Source: Campylobacterales bacterium (lineage in GTDB: Bacteria > Campylobacterota > Campylobacteria > Campylobacterales > Hydrogenimonadaceae). From it: a stretch of 9,339 nt of DNA. The position numbers were made by a program, and so were the translations under genes. Under the pieces are notes generated by a model. The model had not been told where the DNA came from. It saw only the letters and a list, made by a program, of their open reading frames with translations, and did not search any database. The stretch is taken from assembly GCA_027067015.1 (NCBI GenBank), contig JAMOMS010000191.1, positions 1 to 9,339 of the forward strand. Reading direction: 5' to 3'. Positions 1-7,053 of this stretch are shown here, in pieces; position 1 is the first letter of the stretch; each line of letters opens with the position of its first letter.

Positions 1-839
1 GATTCGGCCAGAATCCTGAAATACTCGATCCGCTCATGCACCAGGGCGCTCATGTCAACATCTTGGTTATCGGAAGCGATCTGGTGGTGGAGCGTGAGGT
101 AGGTGAGATCTTTGTAGATGTTGCTAATCGTGCGCGCGGCGATCTCGATGCGACGGATCTTTTTGGCCGTGGAAGAATCGAGCCGTTCGGGGCGGATGAG
201 TTCGATGTTGCTCAAAATGGCCCCGACGGGGGTGTTGAGCTCGTGGGTGGTGTCTTTGATAAAGCGGTCCAGCAGGCTCATGGCCTCTTTCATGGGGGCT
301 ACCAGCAGTCTGGCCAGCAGGATGCCCGCCACCAGAAAAAGGGCCAGCAAGGCGCCGCCGCCAAGCAGGATGTTGCGCCAGGCGGTGTAGAACCAGGCGC
401 GATCCTCGTCAATCTCCACCACCACGTATTTGGCTCCCAGGTAATAGGAGTCGAGCACGTGGATATACTGGATCTGGTGCTTGGGGGTGGTGTAGATAAC
501 TTTGTCAAGGCGTACCCCTTCGGGATCTTTGAGGGTGCTGAAGATAAGCACCTTGTCCGCGTCGTAGATGGCGGAGCGGTAGAGGGGGTTGCGGGGGTAG
601 GTGCGGTAGCGGTCAAAATAGATATGCAGGAGTTTCAGGCCGTCGATGAGCTCTTTGGAGAACTCCTCCAGTTCTAGCCGTTTGGTCTGAAGCATCAGAT
701 CTTTTTGGAGGTTGTAGTAGATGGTTGAGCCCAACCCCAAAATGAGCACCACCAAAAAGGTGTAGAGTCCCAGGAAGCGAAAAAGGGTGCGCTTCTCAGA
801 GCGGGAGATATTTGTAGCCGTAGCGTTTGATGCTGACAA
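1..839 (-). CDS. Sensor histidine kinase, partial (3' end beyond window)
   Basis: Membrane sensor kinase of a two-component system; about 279 codons are visible and the ATP-binding domain lies outside the window. Using the TTG at 839 as start, a first membrane helix spans about residues 21-40, an extracytoplasmic sensor region about 41-155, and a second helix about 157-180. The H-box follows closely (FIKDTTHELNTPVGAI, phospho-acceptor His near residue 199), leaving no room for a normal HAMP domain. The frame overlaps the upstream response regulator by 44 bases. I chose the TTG because the next in-frame ATG lies after the first membrane helix and because AGGGAAAGAG sits just upstream of the TTG; the start is not certain. 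The H-box wording is typical of Campylobacterota kinases. The partner is the adjacent regulator; the stimulus cannot be read from the sequence. Confidence 0.85.
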   Translation of the reverse strand, partial: MSASNATATNISRSEKRTLFRFLGLYTFLVVLILGLGSTIYYNLQKDLMLQTKRLELEEFSKELIDGLKLLHIYFDRYRTYPRNPLYRSAIYDADKVLIFSTLKDPEGVRLDKVIYTTPKHQIQYIHVLDSYYLGAKYVVVEIDEDRAWFYTAWRNILLGGGALLALFLVAGILLARLLVAPMKEAMSLLDRFIKDTTHELNTPVGAILSNIELIRPERLDSSTAKKIRRIEIAARTISNIYKDLTYLTLHHQIASDNQDVDMSALVHERIEYFRILAE

Positions 840-1476
840 TGCGCTCTTTCCCTATGATTTTGCGTAGGTTTTTGATATAGGTTCTCAAGGCCGATTCGCT
901 GGGGGTTTCGTCATATGTCCACAACGCTTCGTAAATCGTTTCGTGGGGGATGGTCTCCGCGGGACGGGAGAGGAAGAGTTTTAAAAGAGCCAGCTCCTTG
1001 GGTTGGAGCGGGACCGGTTCGCCCTTTTGGTAGAGGGTGTTGCCCACCGAGTCGTATTCGATACCCGAAGCGACGGGGATGCGGGGGTTGGGGTTGTGGC
1101 TGAAGTTGCGCTTTAGAAGCGAAGTGATACGAAGCAAAAGCTCTTTAAGCGCGAAAGGTTTGCGGATGTAATCGTCCGCGCCGCTTTCATACCCTTGCTC
1201 CAGGTCGTCGATGCCGTCAAGCGAGGTGATGAAGATGGCGGGGGTATCCACCCCCCTTTCCCTTAGACTTTTTAAAAGGCTAAAGCCGTCGATGCCCGGG
1301 ACGTTGACATCCAGCAAAAGAAGATCGTAGCGGCGCTCGTAAAGCAGGGCTTCGGCCTCTTCGCCCTCGTAGGCGGTTTCGACGGCAAAGCCCTCCTCTT
1401 CGAGAAAATCGGTAACGGTATCGGCGAGATTGGCGTCGTCTTCGAGTAAAAAGAGACGGGTACGGCTTCTTTTCAT
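796..1476 (-). CDS. OmpR/PhoB-family response regulator
   Basis: Cytoplasmic DNA-binding regulator of 226 residues, the usual length for the family. The receiver domain (about 5-120) has the acidic pocket E12-D13-D14, phospho-acceptor D56 in DLLLLDVNVPG, the switch residue T84 or S85 and the conserved K106 in RKPF. The C-terminal winged helix (about 135-226) ends with the typical hairpin motif IKRYGYKYL. It lies 20 bases after the trxC stop and overlaps the kinase gene downstream, so trxC, regulator and kinase are probably one transcript. No strong ribosome binding site is visible before the ATG, which suggests translation helped by readthrough of ribosomes from trxC. Target genes are unknown; control of envelope or redox genes would be a guess. 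Confidence 0.95.
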   Translation of the reverse strand: MKRSRTRLFLLEDDANLADTVTDFLEEEGFAVETAYEGEEAEALLYERRYDLLLLDVNVPGIDGFSLLKSLRERGVDTPAIFITSLDGIDDLEQGYESGADDYIRKPFALKELLLRITSLLKRNFSHNPNPRIPVASGIEYDSVGNTLYQKGEPVPLQPKELALLKLFLSRPAETIPHETIYEALWTYDETPSESALRTYIKNLRKIIGKERIVSIKRYGYKYLPL

Positions 1477-1496
1477 GCCGTTACTTTACCATAAAA

Positions 1497-1928
1497 TCAC
1501 AAATGCCGGGCCACCAACTGGGCGATCTGGGGGGCCGGCAGGGCGCCGCTGACGCGCTCGACCTCCCGGCCGTTTTTAAAAATGATGATGGTGGGAATGC
1601 CCCGGATGCCAAAGGGCATGGCCAGTTGTTGGAACTGCTCGGTATTGACCTTGGCGAAGCGGGCTTTGAGCGGAAACTGAGCGGCCGCCTCCTCGTAAGC
1701 CGGCGCCATCATGCGGCACGGCCCGCACCAGGGGGCCCAGAAATCCACCACCACCGGGATGTCGTTTTTTTGCAGGTGGGTTTCAAAGTTGGCCGGTGTC
1801 AGCTCAACGGGGTGGGTATCCAGCAAAGAGCCCTTGCAGTGGCCGCAGACGGCTTTGTTGTAGTGATCTTTGCGTGGAATGCGGTTGACTTTGTGACAAT
1901 GGGGACAGACGACATGGATGGTTGACAT
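1497..1928 (-). CDS. trxC: Thioredoxin 2 with N-terminal zinc-binding domain
   Basis: Cytoplasmic disulfide reductase of 143 residues. The N-terminal extension carries two CxxC pairs (C8/C11 and C28/C31), which bind zinc in the thioredoxin 2 family and separate it from the shorter TrxA. The thioredoxin fold follows (about 42-143) with the active site W67-CGPC (C68 and C71) and the cis-proline P112 in GIPT. Length and domain order match TrxC. It is the first gene of a likely trxC-regulator-kinase unit, preceded by a good AAGGAG site. TrxC is commonly associated with oxidative stress responses in other bacteria; whether the downstream two-component pair senses redox state is only a possibility suggested by position. 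Confidence 0.95.
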   Translation of the reverse strand: MSTIHVVCPHCHKVNRIPRKDHYNKAVCGHCKGSLLDTHPVELTPANFETHLQKNDIPVVVDFWAPWCGPCRMMAPAYEEAAAQFPLKARFAKVNTEQFQQLAMPFGIRGIPTIIIFKNGREVERVSGALPAPQIAQLVARHL

Positions 1929-1932
1929 ACTG

Positions 1933-1938
1933 CTCCTT
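1933..1938 (-). promoter_or_regulatory. Ribosome binding site of trxC
   Basis: AAGGAG on the minus strand, four bases before the ATG of trxC. It is one of the strongest Shine-Dalgarno sequences in the window and lies just outside the large palindrome, so it would stay accessible if that palindrome folds in the transcript. Confidence 0.7.
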
Positions 1939-1957
1939 TCATCTTTTTTTCATTGGG

Positions 1958-2129
1958 GGGTATGCGCAAGACTCACCCGACAAGGCGATGCTTCGGGCCC
2001 TACGGGACGGGGGCGTTTGACTAAAAAACGCAAACGGCCAAGCCGCCCGAGGGGCTAAAGTGCGTTTTTTTTGACGTCAACCGCCCGCTCCCTTTCGCAA
2101 GCCTTGTCGGTTAACTCTTTCGCATACCC
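1958..2129. repeat. Long imperfect inverted repeat (about 172 bp)
   Basis: The outer arms 1958-1986 and 2101-2129 are 29 bases each and match at 25 of 29 positions in inverted orientation, both beginning GGGTATGCG at the outside and ending CCGACAAGGC at the inside. Homology continues inward less well (GGGCG and TTGAC blocks), then a perfect 10-base pair of arms AAAAAACGCA (2023-2032) and TGCGTTTTTT (2061-2070). The centre 2033-2060 contains a further small hairpin with AGCC/GGCT. No reading frame of note lies inside and no clear target-site duplication flanks it. It could be a miniature inverted-repeat element, an intergenic structural repeat, or a folded leader RNA of trxC. It fills most of the gap between the sulfatase operon and trxC. 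Confidence 0.8.
2023..2070. terminator. Bidirectional terminator-like hairpin inside the palindrome
   Basis: The 10-base arms AAAAAACGCA and TGCGTTTTTT pair perfectly around a 28-base centre that itself folds (AGCC with GGCT). Either strand reads as a stem followed by a run of Ts, so it could stop transcripts in both directions. On the minus strand it would end readthrough from the sulfatase operon, but it also lies downstream of the only -10-like box seen for trxC, which makes attenuation of trxC possible. Stem GC content is low, so strength is uncertain. Confidence 0.55.
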
Positions 2130-2142
2130 TTGTTTGATAAAA

Positions 2143-2148
2143 AGTATA
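2143..2148 (-). promoter_or_regulatory. Candidate -10 box for trxC operon or a small RNA
   Basis: TATACT on the minus strand, five of six bases of the sigma-70 -10 consensus, with no convincing -35. Transcription would begin near 2136, almost exactly at the outer edge of the large palindrome. A transcript from here would either carry the palindrome as a leader of about 205 bases to trxC or stop at the inner hairpin, giving a small RNA of about 115 bases. No better promoter was found between the palindrome and trxC. Confidence 0.4.
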
Positions 2149-2154
2149 GTGTAA

Positions 2155-2177
2155 AGGGCGCAATATTTCTGTGCCCT
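2155..2177 (-). terminator. Hairpin after the sulfatase gene
   Basis: On the minus strand AGGGCACA and TGCGCCCT pair with one mismatch around a 7-base AT-rich loop and are followed by TTT. It begins nine bases after the stop codon of the last gene of the four-gene operon. The position fits an operon end, but the T-run is short, so it may be a weak terminator or an RNA-end stabiliser. Confidence 0.45.
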
Positions 2178-2185
2178 GGGGCGCA

Positions 2186-3988
2186 CTACTGTAAAAACCG
2201 GCGGTTTTGCGCCAGTACTTTGAGGATGATCTGTTGGATTTTCGGATCGTTCTTGGGATAGGGCAGGGGTGTGTGGGTGATGGGATCGTAGGCTTTGGCG
2301 CCGAAAATCTCGTTGGGCAGGTTGGAAAAGACCAGGGTATAGCGGGGGGTGATGACGGCGTTTTTGTACCAGCCGCCGCTGGTGGCGAAGTCGCGCCGGT
2401 AGGTTTGAGGGCTAAACATATCCGACAGGGCGTTGGCATAGTCGTCAAAATCGTTGGCGACCCCCAAATAACGAAGTAAAGAGGGCACCAGGTCGATGGA
2501 GGATGAGAGCCTATCCACACGGCCCCGTTGGGCGGCATGGGGGAGCTTGATGATGACGGGGCTGTTGGTCTGCTCCAGATCAAAAGCGCTGTTGTGGCCC
2601 AAAAAGCCGTGCTCGAAAAACTCCTGCCCGTGGTCGGATGTGACGATGATGATCGCTTTATCGTATAGGTGGAGCTCTTTGAGCCGCTGAAAGATCCAGC
2701 CAAGCAGTATGTCGTCGTAGTGGATGGCGTTTTTATATTTGTTGAGCACCTCGATGCGATCTTTGGGGGTGGCGGTGGTGTAGCGCACCGTCCCCAGGCC
2801 GTCGGGTTTGAAAGGGGCGATGTTAATGGGATACTCCATGCCGTGGGGGCCGTCGAAGAAGATGAGGCTAAAGAGGGGCTTGGAGAGGTTTTGCTCGCTC
2901 ATCCAGGCTTTCCACCGCTCGGTCAGATCCCTGTCTTTCTCCCACGGAAAGCCCTGCATCCGGTCGGTGATGTGATCTAACACCTCTTTAAAGACCGTCT
3001 CGTGAAACTCCGGCCAGCGGGTGTCGGTGCTGGCGAAGATGCCAATCTGGTAATCGAGCCGTTTGAGTACGTCAAAGAGTACCGGCGGGGTGCGGCTATT
3101 TAGGAAGCTAAACCAATAGGGGGCGTTGAGCCCGTACATGAGGCTAAAAAAACCAAACCGCGTCGTGTTGCCGCCGCTTCGGTTGTTGGGATAAAAGAGG
3201 CTTTCGCGCGTCAAGCGCCAAAGGTTGGGGGTCACTTTGGGATCGACCTGATCGGCCCTTAAGGCGTCTAGCAGAATGAAAAAGATGGGCGGGGTGCGGG
3301 GATTTTGGAGCGTAATGGGTGCCAGGGGGTAGCGCACCGCTTTGACGCCAGTGGCGAGTTTGGGGTTTTTGAGGCTCTTTTTTTCGATGCCAAAGAGTTT
3401 GCGGGCCAGTTTGGTAAAGGTCAGGGGCTGATAAAGCGGCACCGCCTTGGCGCTTTCGATGATGGCGGCATCGGCCTGGATGACGGCGATGCCGTAGGTG
3501 ATCTTTTCGGCCATTATCAGGGCGATGAGTGCCGTGATGAGGGGTTTAAGGGGTGGCAGGGGGAGGCGTTTGCGCCACAAAAAGATCTGCCAAAGTAAAA
3601 AGATCAGCCAAAAACCGCCCGCCACGGCGTAAACGTCGCGGCCGATCTCGATGCTCTCAAAAGCCGCCGGGGAGGTGAGGATATTGAGCACCATGGCGTT
3701 GATATGAAACTTCCAGAGCCGAAAGATGAAAAAGTCCACCAGCAGGGCAAAGTCGGCCAGGCCGATTAGGGCGATCAAGACCCCGTTGACCCAATTGCCA
3801 AAGCGCAGAAGGGGGCGCAGAAGCAGGGCCAAAAGCAGGTAGAGTGTGGCCGCCGTTCCCAGGGCTGAGCCGATAAAAAAGAGGGGCGAAGCGGGGCGGG
3901 CCACAAGGTAAAAGGCCAAAAACAAGAAAGCGCTCAAGCCAAAGTTATAAAGCCACAACCGCCAAAAGCGTAGGAGACGTTCACTCAT
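2186..3988 (-). CDS. YejM/PbgA-like inner-membrane sulfatase-fold protein
   Basis: 600 residues. The first 180 or so form about five membrane helices (around 12-30, 34-60, 66-90, 118-138, 148-170). A periplasmic alkaline-phosphatase-superfamily domain follows (about 233-560). Metal-site motifs are intact: D241 in FILLDALRAD, nucleophile position T275 (or T276) in SGGNTTRFG, D452-H453 in TSDHGQ, and H465 in LGHN. The TPNLWRLT, GGNTTRFGFFSLMYGL and APYW stretches resemble YejM (PbgA/LapC), of similar length, which in enterobacteria controls LpxC stability and envelope lipid balance. Whether this homologue is a regulator or an active phospho-substituent hydrolase or transferase on LPS is not decidable here. 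It is last in the four-gene operon, and its ATG overlaps the upstream stop (ATGA). Confidence 0.85.
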   Translation of the reverse strand: MSERLLRFWRLWLYNFGLSAFLFLAFYLVARPASPLFFIGSALGTAATLYLLLALLLRPLLRFGNWVNGVLIALIGLADFALLVDFFIFRLWKFHINAMVLNILTSPAAFESIEIGRDVYAVAGGFWLIFLLWQIFLWRKRLPLPPLKPLITALIALIMAEKITYGIAVIQADAAIIESAKAVPLYQPLTFTKLARKLFGIEKKSLKNPKLATGVKAVRYPLAPITLQNPRTPPIFFILLDALRADQVDPKVTPNLWRLTRESLFYPNNRSGGNTTRFGFFSLMYGLNAPYWFSFLNSRTPPVLFDVLKRLDYQIGIFASTDTRWPEFHETVFKEVLDHITDRMQGFPWEKDRDLTERWKAWMSEQNLSKPLFSLIFFDGPHGMEYPINIAPFKPDGLGTVRYTTATPKDRIEVLNKYKNAIHYDDILLGWIFQRLKELHLYDKAIIIVTSDHGQEFFEHGFLGHNSAFDLEQTNSPVIIKLPHAAQRGRVDRLSSSIDLVPSLLRYLGVANDFDDYANALSDMFSPQTYRRDFATSGGWYKNAVITPRYTLVFSNLPNEIFGAKAYDPITHTPLPYPKNDPKIQQIILKVLAQNRRFLQ

Positions 3989-5016
3989 GGCGCTATTTCC
4001 TTGTAAATTGCTTCGTAGGCGTCGGCCATGGCGTCGGGGCTATAACGCCCAGCCCTTGATTTGGCCGATTCGGCAAGTTGTCGGCGCAAGGCGTCGTCGT
4101 CGATGAGTCGCGTCAGGGCGTCGGTGAGCGCCTGCGGGTCGTTGGGCGGAATCAGCAGGGCGTCGTCGTCGCCCAAGATATCGGGTATGCCGCCGACTCT
4201 TGCGGCGACGATGGGCAGGCCCAGGCGCATGGCATCCAGCAAAACCGACCCCAACCCCTCGTGGCGGGAGGGAAAGACAAAAAGATCGCTGGCGGCCAGG
4301 TAGTCGGCGATGTTTTCGGCAAATCCGCCAAAAGTAAGATTGCTTAAGCCCCGGGCCTTCTCTTTGAGCGTCGCTTCATCCTCACCCCGACCAAGAAGCA
4401 GAAAGTGGGCCCGGGGTCGGCGCTTTTCAAGGGTGCGGGCTGATTCGATCAGCAGGCTTTGGCCCTTGTGGCGATCCACCAGCGCCCCGGCGTGCAAAAT
4501 CAAAAATTTGTCCGCATATCGGCGGCGTATCGCTTGAACCGTTTCGGGGGTTGGCGCGGTGTCGGTGTGGGCGCTGGGGATGACGGCGACGGAGGCGTCG
4601 GGGGCGATTTGGCGTATCTGCTCGGCAATGATGGACGAAAGGGCCGCCACGGCGCGGGCGCGGGTGTAGATGGCGCGGTTGAGGGGGTTGGAAGAGATGG
4701 GAATATCGACCCTACGGGTGATGAGGTAAGGAGTGCGGCGCAACAGATTGGCCCAGTAGGCCAGTTGGGCCCCCTTGGTTTCATGGGCGTGGAGGATGTC
4801 ACCTTGGCGAAGAAGCGGGAGAGCCCGAAGGTAGGGCTTTTTGACCTCTACAATCTCAAGGCTCGGGCACCCATTAAGCGCTTCGGCCAGTTCGGAGTTT
4901 TTGCGTACCAAAAGAAGCTGGTCGTAGCCCCTTTGGGCCAGCTTTTCGATCAGCAGTTGGGTCTGGCGCTCCCCGCCGCGAAACCCCTTGGCGAAATTGA
5001 GATGCACCAATCGCAT
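3985..5016 (-). CDS. Family 4 glycosyltransferase (GT-B fold), probable LPS core
   Basis: Cytoplasmic retaining glycosyltransferase of 343 residues from the ATG at 5016. The N-terminal Rossmann domain begins RLVHLNFAKGFRGGERQ, with the glycine-rich acceptor-side loop (about 12-17). The C-terminal donor-binding domain contains FVFPSRHEGLGSVLLDAM; here the usual EX7E pair is E253 and D261, so the second acidic residue is Asp rather than Glu. VGGIPDIL follows as in other GT4 enzymes. I chose the start at 5016 over an ATG four codons upstream because GGGAG at 5022-5026 is correctly spaced for it and because TGATG couples it to the preceding gene. Neighbours indicate lipid A-core or oligosaccharide assembly; donor and acceptor sugars are unknown. 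Confidence 0.9.
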   Translation of the reverse strand: MRLVHLNFAKGFRGGERQTQLLIEKLAQRGYDQLLLVRKNSELAEALNGCPSLEIVEVKKPYLRALPLLRQGDILHAHETKGAQLAYWANLLRRTPYLITRRVDIPISSNPLNRAIYTRARAVAALSSIIAEQIRQIAPDASVAVIPSAHTDTAPTPETVQAIRRRYADKFLILHAGALVDRHKGQSLLIESARTLEKRRPRAHFLLLGRGEDEATLKEKARGLSNLTFGGFAENIADYLAASDLFVFPSRHEGLGSVLLDAMRLGLPIVAARVGGIPDILGDDDALLIPPNDPQALTDALTRLIDDDALRRQLAESAKSRAGRYSPDAMADAYEAIYKEIAP

Positions 5017-5786
5017 CACTGCTCCCATAACGAGTCGCTTGTTTGCCCCTCTTTTTGCATCTCGTACAGCTTGGCGTATTTGAGATAGGCGTTGAGTGAG
5101 GCGCTAAGCGCGATGCTGAGGCCGTCAAGCCCTTCCAAAAAGCCGCGTTGCAAAAGATATTTGCGCAAAAAGGCGGCGGCCATGTGGGCCGGGGCCGAGA
5201 GGGGAGCGGCCCGTTTGCCCTTTTGGGCCATCATCTTGGCGCCCCGGGTGCTGAAGCGGTTGGCCTTGAAAAAGAGCTCCTCGTAGTTGCGATAGCTGTA
5301 GTGCAGAATGTGGCCGCCAAGCAGGCGGGTTTTAGGGGCTTCAACTTTTGCGTGGCCCAGCGCGTCGCTCCAGGCGGCGTGGCGACGGTGGTAGAGGCGG
5401 ATGTTGGGATCGGGATACCACCCGCAATGGCGGATCCAGCGGGAGCCGATGAAATTTTTGCGCCAAAATCCGTAAGCCGTGGTCGGATCGTCCAGCGCAA
5501 GGCGCTTGATGGCGTCAATCGCCTCCTCGTCCAGCCGCTCGTCGGCGTCAAGGCTTAAGAGCCAATCGTTTCGGGCGTGTTTTGCGGCCACGTTTTTTTG
5601 GGGCCCGTCGCCAAGATAGGGCTGGGTTATGACCGTCGCGCCCAGCTCTTTGGCGATCGTGACGGTGGCGTCGCTACTGCCCGAATCGACGACAATAATC
5701 TCGTCGCACACCCTCTGGAGCGAAGCGATACATTCGGCGATGTTGTGCGCTTCGTTGAGGGTGATGATATGGCCGGTGATTGTCAT
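5016..5786 (-). CDS. Family 2 glycosyltransferase, WaaE/KdtX-like
   Basis: 256 residues, GT-A fold, cytoplasmic face. The order is LSLNEAxN-type opening (ITLNEAHN, 9-16), IIVVDSGSSD (30-39), the nucleotide-sugar motif QKNVAAKHA, and the metal-binding SLDADE (D80, D82). The block GFWRKNFIGSRWIRHCGWYPD and GGHILHYSYRN resemble the WaaE/KdtX group, whose members add glucose to the inner core heptose in enterobacteria; sugar specificity here is inferred only by family. The C-terminal 40 residues are amphipathic and could bind the membrane. AAAGGAG lies just before the ATG, which overlaps the stop of the upstream ligase gene (ATGA). Confidence 0.92.
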   Translation of the reverse strand: MTITGHIITLNEAHNIAECIASLQRVCDEIIVVDSGSSDATVTIAKELGATVITQPYLGDGPQKNVAAKHARNDWLLSLDADERLDEEAIDAIKRLALDDPTTAYGFWRKNFIGSRWIRHCGWYPDPNIRLYHRRHAAWSDALGHAKVEAPKTRLLGGHILHYSYRNYEELFFKANRFSTRGAKMMAQKGKRAAPLSAPAHMAAAFLRKYLLQRGFLEGLDGLSIALSASLNAYLKYAKLYEMQKEGQTSDSLWEQ

Positions 5787-7018
5787 GGTCGGCTCCTTTG
5801 GGCCAGGCGGTGGCCGACAAAGAGGCCCGTCATCAGGATAAAGAGGGTGTTGCTAAACTGCTTTTGCCAAAGCGGTTCGGTCAAAAAGCCGACAATAAAG
5901 ATGGTCAGCAAGAGGGTTTTGAGCTCGTGCAGTTCCGAATCGTCTAATTTAAGCCGTCCCAGCCGCCAAAGCATGGCCAACATGATCAAAAAGGCGACGG
6001 CCCCTCCCTCGATGAGCGTTTGCAGGTACTGGCTGTGGGCGTGGTGGGTGGCCAGGAACTCCTGCACGAAAGGCGAAAAGCCGTAACTCTCCTTCTTAAG
6101 CTGTGCGGCCACTTCGGCGTTGCGCCCGCCCACGCCGCTGCCAAGCAGGGGGTGGTTGGCCACCAGCTCTTTGGCCACGATGTATTGGGCCGCCCGCAGG
6201 CCGAGACTGGAGTGAAAGTCGCTTCTATCAAGCTTGCGCAGATCCTCTACGGCCTGGTGCACCCGCTCCTGAAAGGGCGGAACGAGGGCGTAAGCTGTGC
6301 CAAAGAGTATAACAGCCAAAAAAGAGATTTTGAGCAGGTTTTTGAGGGTGAGGCGGTAGTGAAGGAAAAAAGCCACAAACATCGCTGCCAAAAAGGCGAC
6401 CTGCCCCGTGCGCCCTTTGTTGATAAAGAGATTGCCGGTGATGGTGAGAAAGAAAAAGAGCATCAGCCACTTCTCTTTGGCGCTGTAGCGATCGGAGAAG
6501 AGACGGTTGAGCAAAATCATCGCCGTCACGGCCAGGTAGACGCTGTAGTCGATATGCATCATGAAGGGGCTGGGGTACTCCGGGCCGTGGCCGCGGATCT
6601 GCCAAAGACCGAAAAACATCCCGTAAGAGAGCAGTTCGCTGATCAGCATCCCGCCCACAAAGGCGGTGACGGCCTGCCGGGCTTTGTCGGGGTGATCGAT
6701 CACGTAGAGCGCGACGCCAAAGAGCGCGGGCCACTCCCAGTAGTATTGGCGCAGGTATTTTAGGCCGTTGGCGATGTCGGGGCTCCATGCGAGTGAAAGT
6801 GTGAGGTAGCCTACAAAAGCGACGATCAGCCAGGCCAGGGGCTCTTTGAAAAGCGTACGGATGGTTGTGTCGCGGCGAAAGAGACGGTAGAGAAAATAGA
6901 GGATAAAGAGAATGACAAAAAAGGTATCCAACGCCCGGGAGAGCGGCAGCGCGAAGGCAAACAACAGCAAAGCGCCGCCCATCAGGCGGTCGGCGTCAAA
7001 GTGAAAAGTTTGGGCCAT
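5783..7018 (-). CDS. O-antigen ligase/polymerase family membrane protein (WaaL-like, Wzy_C)
   Basis: 411 residues with roughly ten to twelve hydrophobic membrane segments and one large periplasmic loop (about 245-320), the layout of Wzy_C proteins. Family-typical features are GRTGQ (202-206), GLRAAQY with R275, HPLLGSGVGG (289-298) and HHAHSQYLQTLIEGG (325-339). WaaL ligases join an undecaprenyl-linked glycan to lipid A-core; Wzy polymerases use the same domain. The location next to core glycosyltransferases and a WaaP-like kinase favours ligase, but sequence alone does not separate the two, so no symbol is given. It is the first gene of the four-gene operon, with GGGAG shortly before the ATG and a divergent promoter region behind it. 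Confidence 0.85.
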   Translation of the reverse strand: MAQTFHFDADRLMGGALLLFAFALPLSRALDTFFVILFILYFLYRLFRRDTTIRTLFKEPLAWLIVAFVGYLTLSLAWSPDIANGLKYLRQYYWEWPALFGVALYVIDHPDKARQAVTAFVGGMLISELLSYGMFFGLWQIRGHGPEYPSPFMMHIDYSVYLAVTAMILLNRLFSDRYSAKEKWLMLFFFLTITGNLFINKGRTGQVAFLAAMFVAFFLHYRLTLKNLLKISFLAVILFGTAYALVPPFQERVHQAVEDLRKLDRSDFHSSLGLRAAQYIVAKELVANHPLLGSGVGGRNAEVAAQLKKESYGFSPFVQEFLATHHAHSQYLQTLIEGGAVAFLIMLAMLWRLGRLKLDDSELHELKTLLLTIFIVGFLTEPLWQKQFSNTLFILMTGLFVGHRLAQRSRP

Positions 7019-7047
7019 GGCTCTCCCGTTCTTCTTGAAACTGTTTT

Positions 7048-7053
7048 ATTTTA
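7048..7053 (-). promoter_or_regulatory. Candidate -10 box for the ligase operon
   Basis: TAAAAT on the minus strand, five of six consensus bases, predicting a start near 7041 and a leader of about 22 bases to the ATG at 7018. No recognisable -35 is present, as is common for Campylobacterota sigma-70 promoters. It overlaps the left arm of the palindrome at 7050-7069. Confidence 0.45.

Noticed and set aside
36..677. Plus-strand open frame of 213 codons opposite the histidine kinase
   Set aside because: It is antisense to a frame with clear membrane helices and an H-box; its product is low-complexity and matches no family. GC-rich sequence produces such shadows.
1955..1960. G6 run as a phase-variable tract
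   Set aside because: Too short and intergenic; Campylobacter-type contingency tracts are usually longer runs in or just before coding sequence.
1958..2129. Integron attC site
   Set aside because: The palindrome has GTTAAC-like pieces, but lacks paired attC core motifs at its ends, and no integrase or cassette array is present.
2077..2703. Minus-strand open frame in another phase, reaching into the palindrome
   Set aside because: It overlaps the sulfatase gene out of frame and its product is serine/proline-rich low-complexity sequence.
5017..5028. Upstream ATG at 5028 as start of the GT4 gene
   Set aside because: GGGAG at 5022-5026 is correctly spaced for the ATG at 5016 and lies after the 5028 ATG; family members begin close to RLVHLNF.
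4459..5088. Plus-strand open frame of 209 codons opposite the GT4 gene
   Set aside because: Glycine/valine-rich antisense shadow without recognisable domains.
6020..6763. Plus-strand open frame of 247 codons opposite the ligase gene
   Set aside because: It is antisense to a well-supported Wzy_C protein with conserved motifs; no promoter or ribosome binding site was seen for it.
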